DNA of 64,000 nucleotides from Galbibacter pacificus (GTDB taxonomy: Bacteria; Bacteroidota; Bacteroidia; Flavobacteriales; Flavobacteriaceae): positions 186,001 through 250,000 of the forward strand of contig NZ_JAPMUA010000005.1 in assembly GCF_029603155.1 (NCBI RefSeq), read 5' to 3'. Every line of letters begins with the position of its first letter. Positions within the stretch are counted from its first letter, which is position 1. The translations under genes were made by a program, and so were the position numbers. Below, in pieces: positions 25,693-35,226 of this stretch. The notes under the pieces are model-generated. The model had not been told where the DNA came from. It did no database searches and worked only from the letters and a program-made list of their open reading frames with translations.

Positions 25693-26240
25693 TGTGGGAT
25701 GTTGTTCAATTAATAATTAGGTTTTTTTCGTTGTTATGTAGCTATGTTGTTGAGGGTTGAGAGTCCAGAGGTTCAAGGTTTCAGATTTCAGGTTTCAGAT
25801 TTCAGGTTTCAAATATCGCTATGGGAGTGTTCAATTAACTAATCCCTAATCACTTTTCCCTAATAACAATTAACAAATAACTAACCCCCTTATCACTAAT
25901 CACTATTCAAGGTTGTTACGCTGTTATGATGCTATGTTGTTGAGAGTTGAGGGTTGAGAGTCCAGAAGTTTCAGGTTTCAGGTTTCAGGTTTCAGGTTTT
26001 AGGTTTTAGGTTTCAGGTTTTAGGTTTTAGGTTTCAGGTTTCAAATGGGAGTGTTCAATTAACTAATCCCTAATCACTTTTCACTAATAACCATTAACCA
26101 TTAACAAATAACTACCCCCCTTTCCTCATTTACTTATTAACTCATTGCATTATGCGACTTCTCCTTACGTCGAAGTGACCAGAAGCCAAAAACTATAAAT
26201 CCTTGAATCCTCAACGCTAAACTAGAAAAAAGCCTTAAAC
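25693..26240. repeat. Repeat-rich intergenic region with a duplicated ~200-bp unit
   Basis: Two imperfect direct copies (about 25731-25913 and 25914-26130) share GTTGTTA, GGTTGAGAGTCCAGA, GGTTTCA runs, GGGAGTGTTCAATTAACTAA, CCCTAATCACTTTTC and AACAAATAACTA. The second copy contains ten contiguous heptamers GGTTTYA at 25974-26043. The segment after it repeats TATGCGACTTCTCC and GTCGAAGTGAC seen at 2.7 kb. No ORF or RNA gene is recognised. The spacer separates the nitrate island from the molybdenum-cofactor gene. Confidence 0.8.
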
Positions 26241-27131
26241 TCAATCATGGCCTTGGCCGCGCAGTATTTTAAAAACATGGAGGACATGGGGAAAAATAGC
26301 TTCCATGGATTCTCTTGCACCATTGGTAGAGCCCGGTAAAGCAAGTACCAAACAATTCCCAATGGTACCGGCCACACTTCTGGACAACATTGCAAAAGGC
26401 ATGCGCTCTTGCCCGTAACTCCGTATAGCTTCTTCTATTCCTGGTATTTCCCTATCCAACAAAGGCTTTAATGCTTCAGGTGTGATATCCCTATAAGACA
26501 ATCCGGTTCCCCCGGTATAGATTAATAAGTTATGGTCACGTGATAATTCTTTGGCTTTCGAGGCGATAATATCTTTTTCGTCTGGAACAATTTCATAATT
26601 TAAAACTTCAACATTGCATTCCTTAAGCTTTTTAATAATGGCCTTTCCGGCGGCATCTTCCTTTTTTCCTTCAGAAATAGTATCAGAACACACAACAACT
26701 GCTGCCTTTAACCCCAATGGGTACATGCGTTTAAATTTATTGGTCCCGCCCTTGCCAGATACCATTTTTACAGGGCCCAAATCTACGCTCCCATCTGGGT
26801 TACCGTTAAAAAACTGCCTTAATGCAATTCCCGCTATCGATGCGCCCAACATGGCCTCTGCATCCAGATTGGTTTTATGGACGCCCTTTACCATAACGGT
26901 AAAGGTAAGTTTGTTCTCTTCCAATAGGTCGGTTATTTCAATGGCATCAATTAAAAAAGGATGAGCATTCGGCAATATCGATGGGGTATTTTTAACGGCC
27001 AATAAAACCGTAGTCTTTACCTCGGCAAAAACTTCTTTGGTATAAAGCGGCATCAAAGGGGTTCCGAGCGTAAGCGTAATTTCGGCCGTTGAGGCATAAA
27101 GTGTTTTTATTGTGGTTGAAATATCTTTCAT
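26241..27131 (-). CDS. MoaC/MoaB fusion, molybdenum cofactor biosynthesis
   Basis: A 296-residue fusion for molybdenum cofactor assembly. Residues about 1-140 are MoaC-like (cyclic pyranopterin monophosphate synthase), and about 143-296 are MoaB/MogA-like (molybdopterin adenylyltransferase fold), with VVVCSDTISEGKKEDAAG, LIYTGGTGLSYRDITPEAL and ALPGSTNGARESM. Residue H57 of the MoaC CHP motif is kept, but the preceding cysteine is Ala56, and the following conserved GVEMEAL stretch reads NLDAEAM. The MoaC half may therefore be altered or less active. The domain join is known in Flavobacteriaceae. Lying beside the nitrate reductase, it fits a supply role for its cofactor. It is monocistronic and faces the nitrate island tail to tail. 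Confidence 0.88.
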   Translation of the reverse strand: MKDISTTIKTLYASTAEITLTLGTPLMPLYTKEVFAEVKTTVLLAVKNTPSILPNAHPFLIDAIEITDLLEENKLTFTVMVKGVHKTNLDAEAMLGASIAGIALRQFFNGNPDGSVDLGPVKMVSGKGGTNKFKRMYPLGLKAAVVVCSDTISEGKKEDAAGKAIIKKLKECNVEVLNYEIVPDEKDIIASKAKELSRDHNLLIYTGGTGLSYRDITPEALKPLLDREIPGIEEAIRSYGQERMPFAMLSRSVAGTIGNCLVLALPGSTNGARESMEAIFPHVLHVFKILRGQGHD

Positions 27132-27388
27132 CTTAAATAATATTTAACGATATATCATAAAAGGAGCGATACCGTTTTTCATTTTGCAATCCTTTTTCAA
27201 ATATAAGATTATGTGAACGGTAAACGTGCTTAAAAAAAGAAGAATCTGCCCTGTTCGGGAAAAAAATTTCAACCCCCTGATGAATTTAAGCCCAAATACA
27301 GCGCTGCATTATATTAAAAACCTCATTATCAATTAAAAGAGATTGAAATATTTATTAAAATAAATACTGTGATGTCAATTAATAAGAG

Positions 27389-27396
27389 TACCTTTG
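27389..27396 (+). promoter_or_regulatory. Candidate -7 promoter box of the DEAD-box helicase gene
   Basis: TACCTTTG matches TAnnTTTG and lies 22 bp upstream of the helicase ATG. The expected start point would be about 7 bp further on. No strong -33 TTG was found. Confidence 0.5.
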
Positions 27397-27418
27397 CGCC
27401 CTTATTTTAAATAGATAT

Positions 27419-29185
27419 ATGAACAAATTTGAACAATTAGGACTGAACGAACAGCTACTCAAGGCCATAACCGACATGGGCTTTGAAACGCCTTCTGAAG
27501 TACAGGAGAAAGCTATTCCGGTCCTACTCGCCAACGAAACCGACATGGTGGCCTTGGCACAGACAGGTACAGGGAAAACAGCTGCTTTCGGATTTCCTAT
27601 GATTCAGAAAATAGATGCAAATAGCAAGACCACGCAAGGGCTTATTTTATCGCCCACACGCGAACTTTGCTTGCAAATCGCCAACGAATTAAAATTGTAT
27701 TCCAAATATTACCCATCGCTAAACGTGACGGCCATATATGGGGGCGCCAGTATTACAGAACAGGCAAGACAAGTAAAAAGAGGAACGCAGATTGTAGTTG
27801 CCACGCCCGGTAGGATGAAAGACATGATAAGCCGTAACATGGTAGACATTTCTAAAATTGAGTATTGTGTACTCGATGAAGCAGACGAAATGCTGAACAT
27901 GGGCTTTTACGAAGACATTAAGGACATTCTTTCGCATACGCCAAAAGAAAAAAGCACATGGTTGTTTTCTGCAACCATGCCAAAAGAAGTAGCTACTATT
28001 GCCAAGAAATTCATGAAAAACCCACACGAAATTACCGTGGGAACAAAAAACTCTGCATCAGAAAATGTACAGCATGAATATTATGTAGTTAGCGGTAGGG
28101 ACAGGTATTTGGCCCTGAAACGCTTGGCCGATACCAACCCGGATATTTTTTCGGTAGTTTTTTGCCGGACAAAGCGCGATACCCAAAAAGTAGCAGAAAG
28201 GTTAATTGAAGACGGATACAATGCCGGTGCACTTCACGGCGATTTAAGCCAGAACCAACGTGATATTGTAATGAAGGCCTTTAGAAGCCAACAAATACAA
28301 ATGCTGGTCGCCACAGATGTTGCCGCACGCGGTATTGATGTAGACGACATTACCCACGTTATTAATTACCAATTACCAGATGAAATAGAAACCTATACGC
28401 ACCGGAGCGGGCGTACGGGAAGGGCTGGTAAATCGGGGATCTCAATGGTTATTATTACCAAAAGCGAACAACGTAAGATACATGCCATAGAACGCATTAT
28501 TAAACAGAAATTTGAAGCAAAGAAAATACCAACTGCCGACGAAATCTGTGAAATCCAGTTGTACCACTTGGCAAGCAAGATCAAGAACACCGAAATAAAC
28601 GATGATGTTGAGAACTATTTGCCTGCAATAAACGATGTTTTAGAAGGCATTGACCGCGAGGAACTTATTAAAAAAATGGTCTCTGTAGAATTTGGCCGTT
28701 TTGCCGAATATTACAAAAAGGCAGGCGACCTTAATGTTGCTGCAAATTCAAGTTCCAACGGAAACGATTATTCATCAGAAGGAAACACAAGATATTTTAT
28801 CAACGTTGGTTCCCGTGATGGCTATGACTGGATGGTTTTAAAAGACTTTTTAAGAGAGCAGCTTCAACTGGAAAAAGACGACCTGTTTAAAGTAGATGTT
28901 AAAGAAAGTTTTTCTTTCTTCAATACGGATTCTACGCATACCGAAAAGGTCTTGGCCACTTTCTCTGAATTTAAAATGGACGGACGTTTCATCAATGTAG
29001 AAGTTTCTAAAAATGCCCGCGAAAACTCAAGAGGGCGCGGTAAACGCTCTGGCGGAGGCGGAAAACGAAGCAGAAGAAGCGATAAAGGGTCTGGGGGCAA
29101 TTATGGAGAAAAACGCTTTGGTAAAAAAGGCGGAAAAGGAAATAAGCCCGGGAGCGGAAAAAGAAGATCTAAAAAAAGATTTTAG
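27419..29185 (+). CDS. DEAD-box RNA helicase with RNA-binding C-terminus
   Basis: A 588-residue ATP-dependent RNA helicase of the DeaD/DbpA group. All core motifs are present in order: Q-motif region near residue 20, motif I (AQTGTGKT), Ia (PTREL), DEAD (VLDEADEML), SAT (FSATMP), and motif VI (HRSGRTGRAGK). Residues about 458-535 form a DbpA-type RNA-recognition domain (RYFINVGSRDGYDWMVLKDFL). The C-terminal 50 residues are an Arg/Gly/Lys-rich tail. The likely role is ribosome assembly or cold-stress mRNA remodelling. It is monocistronic, with a promoter box before it and a terminator 15 bp after the stop. Confidence 0.96.
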   Translation: MNKFEQLGLNEQLLKAITDMGFETPSEVQEKAIPVLLANETDMVALAQTGTGKTAAFGFPMIQKIDANSKTTQGLILSPTRELCLQIANELKLYSKYYPSLNVTAIYGGASITEQARQVKRGTQIVVATPGRMKDMISRNMVDISKIEYCVLDEADEMLNMGFYEDIKDILSHTPKEKSTWLFSATMPKEVATIAKKFMKNPHEITVGTKNSASENVQHEYYVVSGRDRYLALKRLADTNPDIFSVVFCRTKRDTQKVAERLIEDGYNAGALHGDLSQNQRDIVMKAFRSQQIQMLVATDVAARGIDVDDITHVINYQLPDEIETYTHRSGRTGRAGKSGISMVIITKSEQRKIHAIERIIKQKFEAKKIPTADEICEIQLYHLASKIKNTEINDDVENYLPAINDVLEGIDREELIKKMVSVEFGRFAEYYKKAGDLNVAANSSSNGNDYSSEGNTRYFINVGSRDGYDWMVLKDFLREQLQLEKDDLFKVDVKESFSFFNTDSTHTEKVLATFSEFKMDGRFINVEVSKNARENSRGRGKRSGGGGKRSRRSDKGSGGNYGEKRFGKKGGKGNKPGSGKRRSKKRF

Positions 29186-29200
29186 TTAATTATAAATTAA

Positions 29201-29230
29201 AAATGCGCCAATAGGCGCATTTTTTCCTTT
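29201..29230 (+). terminator. Rho-independent terminator
   Basis: AAATGCGCC (29201-29209) and GGCGCATTT (29214-29222) form a tight stem with a 4-nt AATA loop, followed by a T run. It ends the helicase transcript. Confidence 0.88.
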
Positions 29231-29360
29231 TGTTTGCTATTTTTAGCCGCAATTTAATTTACGTAACGAACTGTTGGTCTATTGTGATACCTACTATATT
29301 TGTTTATAAACCAATCACATTCTTTAGGCATCAGATTACTTTTTTAGTATGTTTGAAGTA

Positions 29361-30125
29361 ATGAAAAAAATATTTTTGATATTAGCCCTTCTCTCCTTTG
29401 GCCTTGCCTTTTCGCAAGACAACGAAGGAGCGTTAAAAGGAACTGTCGTGAACACTTCGGACGATGCGCCTTTGGACAATGTCCATGTACTTAACCTAAA
29501 CCAGGTTATCGGTACCATTACCAACGAAAAAGGCGAATTTAATATTCCCGCCCGCGCCAACGACACGCTATATTTGTCGTACCTCGGTTTTAAGTCCATT
29601 AAAGTCCGCGTTACCAACGACATGCTCAAATATCAAAATACCAAAATAGGATTGACCGAATTGGCTTATGCCCTGGAAGAAGTTGTGGTACGGCCATTCC
29701 AACTTACGGGCTACCTAGATATCGATGCCAAGAATATTCCCATAAACGAATCTGCCCGATACAGCATTTCGGGCCTAAACGTTGGTTACGAAGCCGGTAG
29801 CAGGAACCCCAATGCCTTTGCAAAGGTTATGGGCTCCATCTTCAACCCGGCCGATTTCCTCCATAACCTCTTTGGAAAGAAACCCAAACAAATGCGAAAG
29901 CTTAGAAAAATGCAGGAAGATGATAAAATCCGTAATTTGCTGGCTTCCAAATTCGACCGCGAAACCTTGATGGCCCTGTTGCAAGTGGACAAAGTGGATA
30001 TTGAAGAAATTTTACGAAACTGTAATTATTCCGACAGTTTTATTGAAACCGCCAACGACCTCCAAATTCTCGATGCCATAAGTAATTGCTACGAAGAATA
30101 CAAAGTACTTAACCGAGGGAATTAA
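29361..30125 (+). CDS. Carboxypeptidase-like regulatory domain protein, exported
   Basis: A 254-residue exported protein starting at ATG 29361 with signal peptide MKKIFLILALLSFGLAFSQ; an in-frame ATG at 29349 adds only four residues. Residues about 25-110 form a CarboxypepD_reg-like beta-sandwich (LKGTVVNTSDDAPLDNVHVLNLNQ, GTITNEKGEFNIPA, DTLYLSYLGFKSI), the fold seen at the N-terminus of SusC proteins. The rest (about 115-254) is an alpha-rich, Lys/Asp-rich region without recognised motifs. No TonB receptor barrel follows, so this is a stand-alone periplasmic or surface protein of unknown role. It is monocistronic. Confidence 0.8.
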   Translation: MKKIFLILALLSFGLAFSQDNEGALKGTVVNTSDDAPLDNVHVLNLNQVIGTITNEKGEFNIPARANDTLYLSYLGFKSIKVRVTNDMLKYQNTKIGLTELAYALEEVVVRPFQLTGYLDIDAKNIPINESARYSISGLNVGYEAGSRNPNAFAKVMGSIFNPADFLHNLFGKKPKQMRKLRKMQEDDKIRNLLASKFDRETLMALLQVDKVDIEEILRNCNYSDSFIETANDLQILDAISNCYEEYKVLNRGN

Positions 30126-30227
30126 TCAAAGATATAAGATATCTATAAATTTTATTGAGTATACGTAATCAATCACAATGTACTTTCGCTTCCAACCGAG
30201 AGGTTATTAAAGTTAACACTTTTATAA

Positions 30228-30389
30228 TTAAGAAGACTTCATGACGTTGATAAAAGTGGTTGGTTTATACTCGTTCCCCTGTATAACATAATACTACTTG
30301 CTACAGAAGGAGATAATGGTCCAAACCAATATGGTCCCGACCCTAAAAATGAAAATATCTCTGAAATAGAAGAAATCGGGAAAGAATAA
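30228..30389 (+). pseudogene. DUF805 membrane protein, C-terminal remnant
   Basis: An open stretch of 53 codons ending at TAA 30387-30389 reads RRLHDVDKSGWFILVPLYN followed by IILLATEGDNGPNQYGPD. This is the diagnostic C-terminal signature of DUF805 inner-membrane proteins (RRLHD, KSGWW, PLYN, GPNRYGPDP). No ATG precedes it. An in-frame TAA at 30225-30227 cuts off the rest, and the upstream 100 bp have no recognisable DUF805 helices. It looks like the tail of a gene lost by deletion or decay. The product, if any, is not expected to be made. Confidence 0.75.
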
Positions 30390-30500
30390 CCCTTCCCTTA
30401 CTTTTTGTAACAAAAAAGTTTAGCGGCTACATTGCAACGGGATTTTATTCATTATTTTTTTTAGTATCTTCAGTATCAAGAAACTAAAAAATTAAAATAT

Positions 30501-31331
30501 ATGAAAACCCATACATTCATAATACTAGCCGCTATACTTTGCTTGGTTTCTTGTAAAAAAGAAGCCAAGAAAGGCAAAGATGTTACCGCCGAGGCTGTTT
30601 CTCAAATAAGCAAGGAGCTCTCCAACTCCGAAAGACACCACGAGTGGGTAGATTTAAAACGTGAAAAGGGTACTTTTAAAGCCTTTGTGGTTTATCCCGA
30701 AAGCAATGTTGCCACCGATGCCGTTATTGTAATACACGAAAACAGAGGATTAAACGACTGGGCACGTTCTTTTGCCGATAAACTGGCGGGCAAAGGATAC
30801 CTTGTTATTGCCCCGGACATGATATCTAATACTGTTGAAGGAATTGAAAAAACAACCGATTTTGCCGATTCCGACAAAGCTCGGGAAGCCATCTATGCCT
30901 TAAGCCCAGATGAGGTTACAGCAGACCTGAACGCAGCTTTTGAATACATAAAAAAAGACCCGGCCAGTACCGGAAAAGTATCGGTGGTTGGCTTTTGTTG
31001 GGGCGGATCTCAAAGTTTTAGATATGCCACTAACAACCCTGCCATAAACAAGGCTTTTGTGTTTTATGGCACCGCTCCCGAAGACAAAAATGCTCTGGAA
31101 AGCATTAATGCACCCGTATATGGTTTTTATGGTGGAAACGATAACCGCGTAAATGCAACCATTCCAGATACCAAAACTGCCATGCAGGAATTTGGCAAAA
31201 CTTATGAGCCCGTAATTTACAACGGGGCCGGACATGCATTTATGAGAAGGGGCGCAGAAACCGATACCGATGAAGCCAACAAAAAAGCACACGATGAAGC
31301 TTGGGAACGATTGCTAAAATTGCTTAAATAA
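30501..31331 (+). CDS. Dienelactone hydrolase family lipoprotein
   Basis: A 276-residue alpha/beta hydrolase. The signal peptide ends at a lipobox (LCLVSC, Cys about residue 19), so it is a lipoprotein. The dienelactone-hydrolase catalytic triad is visible: nucleophilic C166 in VVGFCWGG, an aspartate in YGGNDNRVNA, and a histidine in GAGHAFM. The family cleaves dienelactone and a range of esters; the true substrate here is unknown. The gene stands alone between a DUF805 remnant and an M1 peptidase gene. Confidence 0.88.
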   Translation: MKTHTFIILAAILCLVSCKKEAKKGKDVTAEAVSQISKELSNSERHHEWVDLKREKGTFKAFVVYPESNVATDAVIVIHENRGLNDWARSFADKLAGKGYLVIAPDMISNTVEGIEKTTDFADSDKAREAIYALSPDEVTADLNAAFEYIKKDPASTGKVSVVGFCWGGSQSFRYATNNPAINKAFVFYGTAPEDKNALESINAPVYGFYGGNDNRVNATIPDTKTAMQEFGKTYEPVIYNGAGHAFMRRGAETDTDEANKKAHDEAWERLLKLLK

Positions 31332-31469
31332 TACCACATCGGGCGACTGTTTGCCAAGGTGTTTCTAACAAGCATACTTTAAGGTATTTTATACATAACT
31401 ATTGGCGTTTACTTAGTGGGTAAAACATTTAAATTGATTAGATTTGCCCTATTACACATTTGTTTATTC

Positions 31470-33116
31470 ATGAAAAAAATAATTCTTATGGCATTGCTAT
31501 GCACCATAGCAACTGCTAATGCACAAAATACCGGACTTTTTAAAGACGAAACTACATTTACAAGACAGGATACACTACGGGGCAGCATTACCCCGGAACG
31601 CGCTTGGTGGGACCTTAATTATTACGACCTCGATGTAACGGTAAAGCCAGACGAAAAGTACATCTCGGGTTTTAACACCATTCGTTATTTGGTATTGAAC
31701 ACAAATCAGGTAATGCAAATTGATTTACAGCCACCATTGAAAATTGAAAATGTAACACAAAACGGTAAAAAACTGGATTTTACAAATGATGGAAATGCAC
31801 ACTTTATAACCCTAAAGGAAAAACAAAAGGTGGGCGATTACAATGAAATTATTGTTTATTATTCCGGACATCCAAAAGAAGCCATAAGAGCCCCATGGGA
31901 TGGAGGTTTCTCATGGAAAAAAGACAAAAACGGAAAAGATTTTATTGCCACATCCTGTCAAGGGCTTGGTGCCAGCGTATGGTGGCCCAATAAAGACCAT
32001 ATGTACGACGAAGTAGACAGCATGAAAATAAGTGTTACCGTGCCCAAAGACCTTACGGAAGTATCTAACGGCAGGCTTATTGGCGTAGACGAGCATAAAG
32101 AAACAAAAACCTTTCATTGGTTTGTAAGCAACCCAATAAACAATTACGGGGTCAATATAAACATTGGCGATTATGTACATTTTGGAGAGGTATACCAAGG
32201 CGAAAAAGGTCCGCTAGACATGGATTATTATGTATTGAGCTATAATTTGGATAAGGCCAAGGAGCAATTTAAGCAAGCCCCTAAAATGATGGAAGCCTTT
32301 GAACATTGGTTTGGCCCATACCCCTTTTACGAAGACAGCTATAAACTTGTGGAAGTGCCCTATTTAGGCATGGAGCACCAAAGTTCTGTTACCTATGGAA
32401 ATAAATACGAAAATGGCTATTTGGGCCGTGACCTTTCTGGTACGGGCTGGGGCTTAAAATTCGATTTTATCATTATTCACGAAAGCGGACATGAATGGTT
32501 TGCCAACAACATTACCTATAAAGATATTGCCGATATGTGGGTACATGAAAGCTTTACGGCCTATTCAGAAAATTTATATTTAGATTATTACTTTGGAAAA
32601 GAAGCCTCTGCCGAATATGTAATCGGTACACGAAAGGCCATAAGAAACGATATCCCGATTATTGGCAAATACGATGTTAACAACGAAGGTTCGGGCGATA
32701 TGTATTACAAAGGCGCCAATATGTTGCATACCTTGCGCCAGCTAGTTGAAGATGATGAAAAATGGCGTTCCATACTTCGAGGCCTAAATAAAGATTTTTA
32801 TCATCAAACGGTAAAAACTAAACAAATTGAAGATTACCTATCTGAAAAAACCGGTATTGACCTTTCGGCATTTTTTAATCAGTATTTACGCACGGTCATG
32901 GTACCCAATTTAAACTACAAAATAGAAGGAAAAACACTAAGCTATAGATATACCGATGTTGTTGAAAACTTTGACATGCCGGTACAGGTATTGGTTAACG
33001 GCGAAGAACAATGGATACAACCAAATAAAGACTGGCAAGAGTTAACTGCCAAAACAAACATAAATAGCTTTGAGGTAGATAACGATTTTTACATCTATCA
33101 TACAGAAATAAAATAA
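31470..33116 (+). CDS. M1 family aminopeptidase, exported
   Basis: A 548-residue zinc metallopeptidase that removes N-terminal residues from peptides. The start is ATG 31470, giving signal peptide MKKIILMALLCTIATANAQ; an upstream GTG at 31416 would place 18 residues before it. The N-terminal beta domain has the PWDGGFSWKKD substrate loop, and GMEHQSSVTYG replaces the classic GAMEN exopeptidase motif. Zinc ligands are H337 and H341 in HESGHEWF, with E360 in WVHESF; E338 is the catalytic base. The predicted location is periplasmic or secreted, for peptide nutrition. It is monocistronic. Confidence 0.94.
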   Translation: MKKIILMALLCTIATANAQNTGLFKDETTFTRQDTLRGSITPERAWWDLNYYDLDVTVKPDEKYISGFNTIRYLVLNTNQVMQIDLQPPLKIENVTQNGKKLDFTNDGNAHFITLKEKQKVGDYNEIIVYYSGHPKEAIRAPWDGGFSWKKDKNGKDFIATSCQGLGASVWWPNKDHMYDEVDSMKISVTVPKDLTEVSNGRLIGVDEHKETKTFHWFVSNPINNYGVNINIGDYVHFGEVYQGEKGPLDMDYYVLSYNLDKAKEQFKQAPKMMEAFEHWFGPYPFYEDSYKLVEVPYLGMEHQSSVTYGNKYENGYLGRDLSGTGWGLKFDFIIIHESGHEWFANNITYKDIADMWVHESFTAYSENLYLDYYFGKEASAEYVIGTRKAIRNDIPIIGKYDVNNEGSGDMYYKGANMLHTLRQLVEDDEKWRSILRGLNKDFYHQTVKTKQIEDYLSEKTGIDLSAFFNQYLRTVMVPNLNYKIEGKTLSYRYTDVVENFDMPVQVLVNGEEQWIQPNKDWQELTAKTNINSFEVDNDFYIYHTEIK

Positions 33117-33136
33117 TTGCTTGAGGAATTTTAAGA

Positions 33137-34099
33137 TTAAAGCAAACCGATAGTTTTTGAATGTGCAATTGCAATAGAACTATCTACAAAATAGCAAGTC
33201 GGCACTTTAAATGTTTCAATATTTTGTAACATTTTTACCGTCTTGCTATTTTGTTTTTTAGTGGTTTGCCTAATATATACAGCAGCGACATTTTTAGGGA
33301 AGTACTTTACAATTTCTTCATAAATACCGGGATCTTTTTGAGAATCGTCCCCCATTAAAACAAAATTCATCTGCGGATAAAATTCAAGGATATCTTTAAT
33401 CTTATTGAATTTATGCCTGTGATTTCCCCTACCGGAAAACAAGAAGTCTGTTAGTCCCGATTTTATTTTTTTCAGTTTAAAAACCGCTTTGGGCAATTGA
33501 TGAAGTTTTGTAAAATTCAATATAAAACTATATAAATTCCATTCACTGCTGGAAACATAGAAAAAGGTATTGGTTTCCATTTTATCGGTTCTCCCGGCCT
33601 TGCTCAAGAGCGAATAATGAGTAGCTACATCATCAAATATTTTACGTTTTTGTACATTCTTGGTCAGCAAAACATACAGCTTCTTAAAAATATTGTTGGT
33701 ATGCGAAATAAGAAAGGTGTCATCTATATCAGAAATAACCCCGATTTTCCCAGGAAAGGGTTTTAAAAATTCGCTTTCTGCCTCTACCATATGCCCTTTG
33801 TAATACGCCTCTACCCTATAGGCATGCCAACCTGCATCTATGCCATTGCACGGTATGCAGACTCTAAAATAACCTTCGTGCGTAGTCTGGGTAGAAATTT
33901 CCCGATTGTTAAAATAGACTTTTACGCTAGCATTTTTTAACGTTTTAATGGTAAACATTTCAAAAACGCCTTTGGCATGCCTATATCCTTTTTTATCGGT
34001 TAATAAATATTCGGGCGCCAACGATTTAAAAACATGCCCAAACAATATTACTTGTTCTTCGTTGGCATATCCTCTGTAAAGACTAAGATCGAATTTCAT
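33137..34099 (-). CDS. DUF2183/App1-type phosphatidate phosphatase
   Basis: A 320-residue soluble protein with an N-terminal region (about 1-125) of unknown fold and a DUF2183 catalytic core (about 125-310) of the haloacid-dehalogenase type. The motif GVISDIDDTFLISHTN supplies the DxDxT catalytic aspartates, and VLMGDDSQKDPGIYEEI is the C-terminal acidic motif. In yeast the homologue App1 dephosphorylates phosphatidate. In bacteria the substrate is not established. It is divergent from the lipid-kinase gene (72 bp), and the two may act on related lipids. Confidence 0.88.
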   Translation of the reverse strand: MKFDLSLYRGYANEEQVILFGHVFKSLAPEYLLTDKKGYRHAKGVFEMFTIKTLKNASVKVYFNNREISTQTTHEGYFRVCIPCNGIDAGWHAYRVEAYYKGHMVEAESEFLKPFPGKIGVISDIDDTFLISHTNNIFKKLYVLLTKNVQKRKIFDDVATHYSLLSKAGRTDKMETNTFFYVSSSEWNLYSFILNFTKLHQLPKAVFKLKKIKSGLTDFLFSGRGNHRHKFNKIKDILEFYPQMNFVLMGDDSQKDPGIYEEIVKYFPKNVAAVYIRQTTKKQNSKTVKMLQNIETFKVPTCYFVDSSIAIAHSKTIGLL

Positions 34100-34171
34100 G
34101 TATCTTTTACCTTTTCTTTAGTAAATCAAGTTAGTTATTTTAATTAACTTAGATAAAAAGTCGTGCAATAA

Positions 34172-35050
34172 ATGAATACAGCCCATAAAATTTTGTTAGT
34201 TGTAAACCCAATATCGGGAAACACAAAGAAGGAGAACATTATAGAGCAGGTACAAAATGAAGCAAAGGCAATAAAAAAGCAATTAGAAATTTACACCACA
34301 AAAGGTAAAAACGACAAAGACAATTTAATAAAACTGCTAGAGAAAAACCATTTTGAAAAATTGATAATTGCTGGCGGCGATGGCACCATAAAGCTTGGCG
34401 TTAGCGCAGTTATGGAAATCCATAAAAACATTCCCATTGGAATTATCCCTGCCGGAAGTGCCAATGGCATGGCGGTAGAGCTCAATCTGCCCCTAGACAT
34501 ACAAAAAGCCATACGCCATGCGCTAAAAAACACTCCAAAACCTGTAGATATTGTACAAATAAACGGCGAAGCATCCATCCATATAAGCGATATCGGCATT
34601 AATGCGGCGCTCATTAAAAATTACGACCAAAGCAACATCAGGGGAAAACTGGGCTATGCGCTACAGTCCATACCAACGCTTATTAATTTTAAGGAGCCTT
34701 TTCATTATAAAATCAATGCCAACGGAAAAGTTTTCTCTGGAGATGCCATCATGGTAGCTTTTGCAAATGCCCAAAAATATGGCAATGGCGCTGTTATTAA
34801 TCCGCAAGGGAAATTAAACGACGGTAAATTTGAAATACTTATTTTTAAGTCGTTACAAATACCCAAGATTCTGGAAACTGTTTTTAACGAGGTTCCCATA
34901 GATGAAGAATTTATAGAGATTATTAAAACCAACAAAGCGGTTATTAACACAGAAAACCCTGTTCCGCTACAAATTGACGGGGAATATGGCAGGGAAACAA
35001 ATTTTGTAGAAATCTCAATAGCCCACAAACAGGTACAAATAATATATTAG
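34172..35050 (+). CDS. Diacylglycerol/lipid kinase, YegS family
   Basis: A 292-residue lipid kinase of the DAGK/YegS/LCB5 family that phosphorylates a lipid alcohol with ATP. The N-terminal nucleotide-binding part has VNPISGNTKKEN and the family GGDGT motif (IIAGGDGTIKLGV, about residues 69-81). IPAGSANGMAVEL completes the fold. The C-terminal part is beta-rich with QIDGEYG. It is divergently transcribed from the App1-type phosphatase gene. The opposing kinase and phosphatase suggest control of a phospholipid pool. The precise lipid is unknown. Confidence 0.9.
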   Translation: MNTAHKILLVVNPISGNTKKENIIEQVQNEAKAIKKQLEIYTTKGKNDKDNLIKLLEKNHFEKLIIAGGDGTIKLGVSAVMEIHKNIPIGIIPAGSANGMAVELNLPLDIQKAIRHALKNTPKPVDIVQINGEASIHISDIGINAALIKNYDQSNIRGKLGYALQSIPTLINFKEPFHYKINANGKVFSGDAIMVAFANAQKYGNGAVINPQGKLNDGKFEILIFKSLQIPKILETVFNEVPIDEEFIEIIKTNKAVINTENPVPLQIDGEYGRETNFVEISIAHKQVQIIY

Positions 35051-35226
35051 CCTCTCTTTATCAATGTTTAGTCTACTTTAAAATAACATTTTTCGGATAT
35101 ACAAATATCTTTTTTCCTTCAAAAAAGCAAGATTCAATACGTGAAAACTTCGTTAATTACGCTTTAACATTTTGGCGTTGGCTTATATCTTCTTAATTTT
35201 AGATTCAACTTAAAAAATTCAATACA

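Noticed and set aside
25974..26043. Heptamer array as a CRISPR array or telomere-like element
   Set aside because: The units are contiguous with no unique spacers, and no cas genes or replication signals are near. It is simple tandem repetition.
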